Shown piece by piece: positions 51,203-51,231 of a DNA stretch of 51,231 nt. The stretch covers positions 1-51,231 of the forward strand of contig DATLHO010000222.1 in NCBI GenBank assembly GCA_035539855.1. The letters are read 5' to 3'. Position numbers and translations under genes: made by a program. Source of the DNA: DATLHO01 sp035539855. Its GTDB lineage: Bacteria; Bacteroidota; Ignavibacteria; OLB7. Under the pieces are notes generated by a model that did no database searches, was not told the origin of the DNA, and saw only the letters and a program-made list of their open reading frames with translations. How positions within the stretch are numbered: position 1 is the first letter of the stretch; every line of letters starts with the position of its first letter.

Positions 51203-51219
51203 AGACACCCGGTTATCTC
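51203..51219 (+). repeat. ACACCCGGTTGT element, copy 6
   Basis: Reads AGACACCCGGTTATCTC, differing from the others by one base (A for G in TTGT). It lies in the gap before the window edge; the gene that follows is outside. Nothing else is seen in 51159-51231. Confidence 0.65.
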
Positions 51220-51231
51220 AAACATCCAGAC

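Larger units (their letters stand above)
47880..51231. mobile_element. putative phage-like or integrative segment, right-hand part of the window
   Basis: From about 47.88 kb to the window edge, core genes stop. Five plus-strand genes follow that are unlike the preceding housekeeping set: two unknowns, an HNH-AP2 endonuclease, a lone M41-like peptidase domain and a small exported protein. The gaps carry repeated ACACCCGGTTGT-type elements that were not found elsewhere in the window. GC seems a few percent lower by eye (not computed). No integrase, capsid, terminase, transposase or tRNA target is visible, so the class of element is unknown, and its left end can only be placed between bcp and the first repeat. 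Confidence 0.5.

Noticed and set aside
47902..51219. Repeats as integron attC sites of a gene-cassette array
   Set aside because: One gene per repeat in one direction looks cassette-like, but the sites are only about 16 bp, lack GTTRRRY/RYYYAAC core pairs and foldable arms of attC size, and no integrase is present.
47902..51219. Repeats as a CRISPR array
   Set aside because: Copies are separated by hundreds of bases containing genes, not by uniform spacers.
1..51231. tRNA or rRNA genes, or a tRNA attachment site at the element boundary
   Set aside because: No T-loop (GTTCGANNC) with a matching acceptor stem was seen in any intergenic gap, including around 47.8-48.1 kb.

Overview
This window is a GC-rich bacterial chromosome segment (about two thirds G+C by eye). 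It carries hallmarks of the Bacteroidota/Chlorobi/Ignavibacteria/Kapabacteria branch: a PorX-type response regulator with a PglZ domain, two proteins ending in type IX secretion (T9SS) sorting or FlgD-like domains, a PorV/PorQ-like outer-membrane protein, and promoters of the TTG-N19/20-TAnnTTTG type. The high GC suggests a Kapabacteria-like or similar high-GC lineage rather than a classical Bacteroides, but this is inference. No rRNA, tRNA, CRISPR array or transposase was seen.

From 1 to about 47.8 kb the content is ordinary core genome. In order: the 3' end of cysS; an osmoprotectant-type ABC importer; a DUF952 protein, trpS, ctpA, purC and greA; an ECF sigma factor with a membrane partner; a YgfZ / pteridine-reductase-like / LOG-family / SirB1-like block with overlapping start-stop codons; dedA and rpmB; a Sua5-type gene, an aldo/keto reductase and a MATE exporter; a biotin carrier protein, PspA and a YbjN-like protein; a minus-strand run of glycosyltransferase, polyprenyl synthase, tatC, glyA and rpiB; a minus-strand T9SS locus (PorV/PorQ-like, a stand-alone sorting-domain protein, a 921-residue cargo) facing away from porX; tsaE, tsaB and accD; arginase, panC and panD, a short GlmU-like nucleotidyltransferase, methylmalonyl-CoA epimerase and acylphosphatase; a threonine dehydrogenase-like epimerase; a DUF2795-like small protein; an Omp85 protein; an FmdB zinc ribbon; mreBCD; a small HExxH protein, upp and a TatD hydrolase; and bcp. 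Most neighbours are closely packed and separated by recognisable intrinsic terminators.

Three t6A-modification genes (Sua5/TsaC type, tsaE, tsaB) lie in the window but are not contiguous. AccD, a biotin carrier and methylmalonyl-CoA epimerase point to acyl-CoA carboxylation and propionate/methylmalonyl metabolism.

From about 47.88 kb to the end the character changes. Five same-strand genes of phage or mobile type follow: an unknown protein, an HNH-AP2 endonuclease, a stand-alone FtsH/M41-like peptidase domain, a small secreted protein and a small unknown protein. The gaps around them carry copies of an asymmetric 13-16 bp element with core ACACCCGGTTGT, which I did not find in the rest of the window. 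The layout resembles phage stoperators and is the strongest candidate here for an undescribed system.

The second notable feature is a TatD hydrolase whose reading frame runs without a stop into an outer-membrane-type protein, with the conserved C-terminal TatD motif doubling as the start of a signal peptide.
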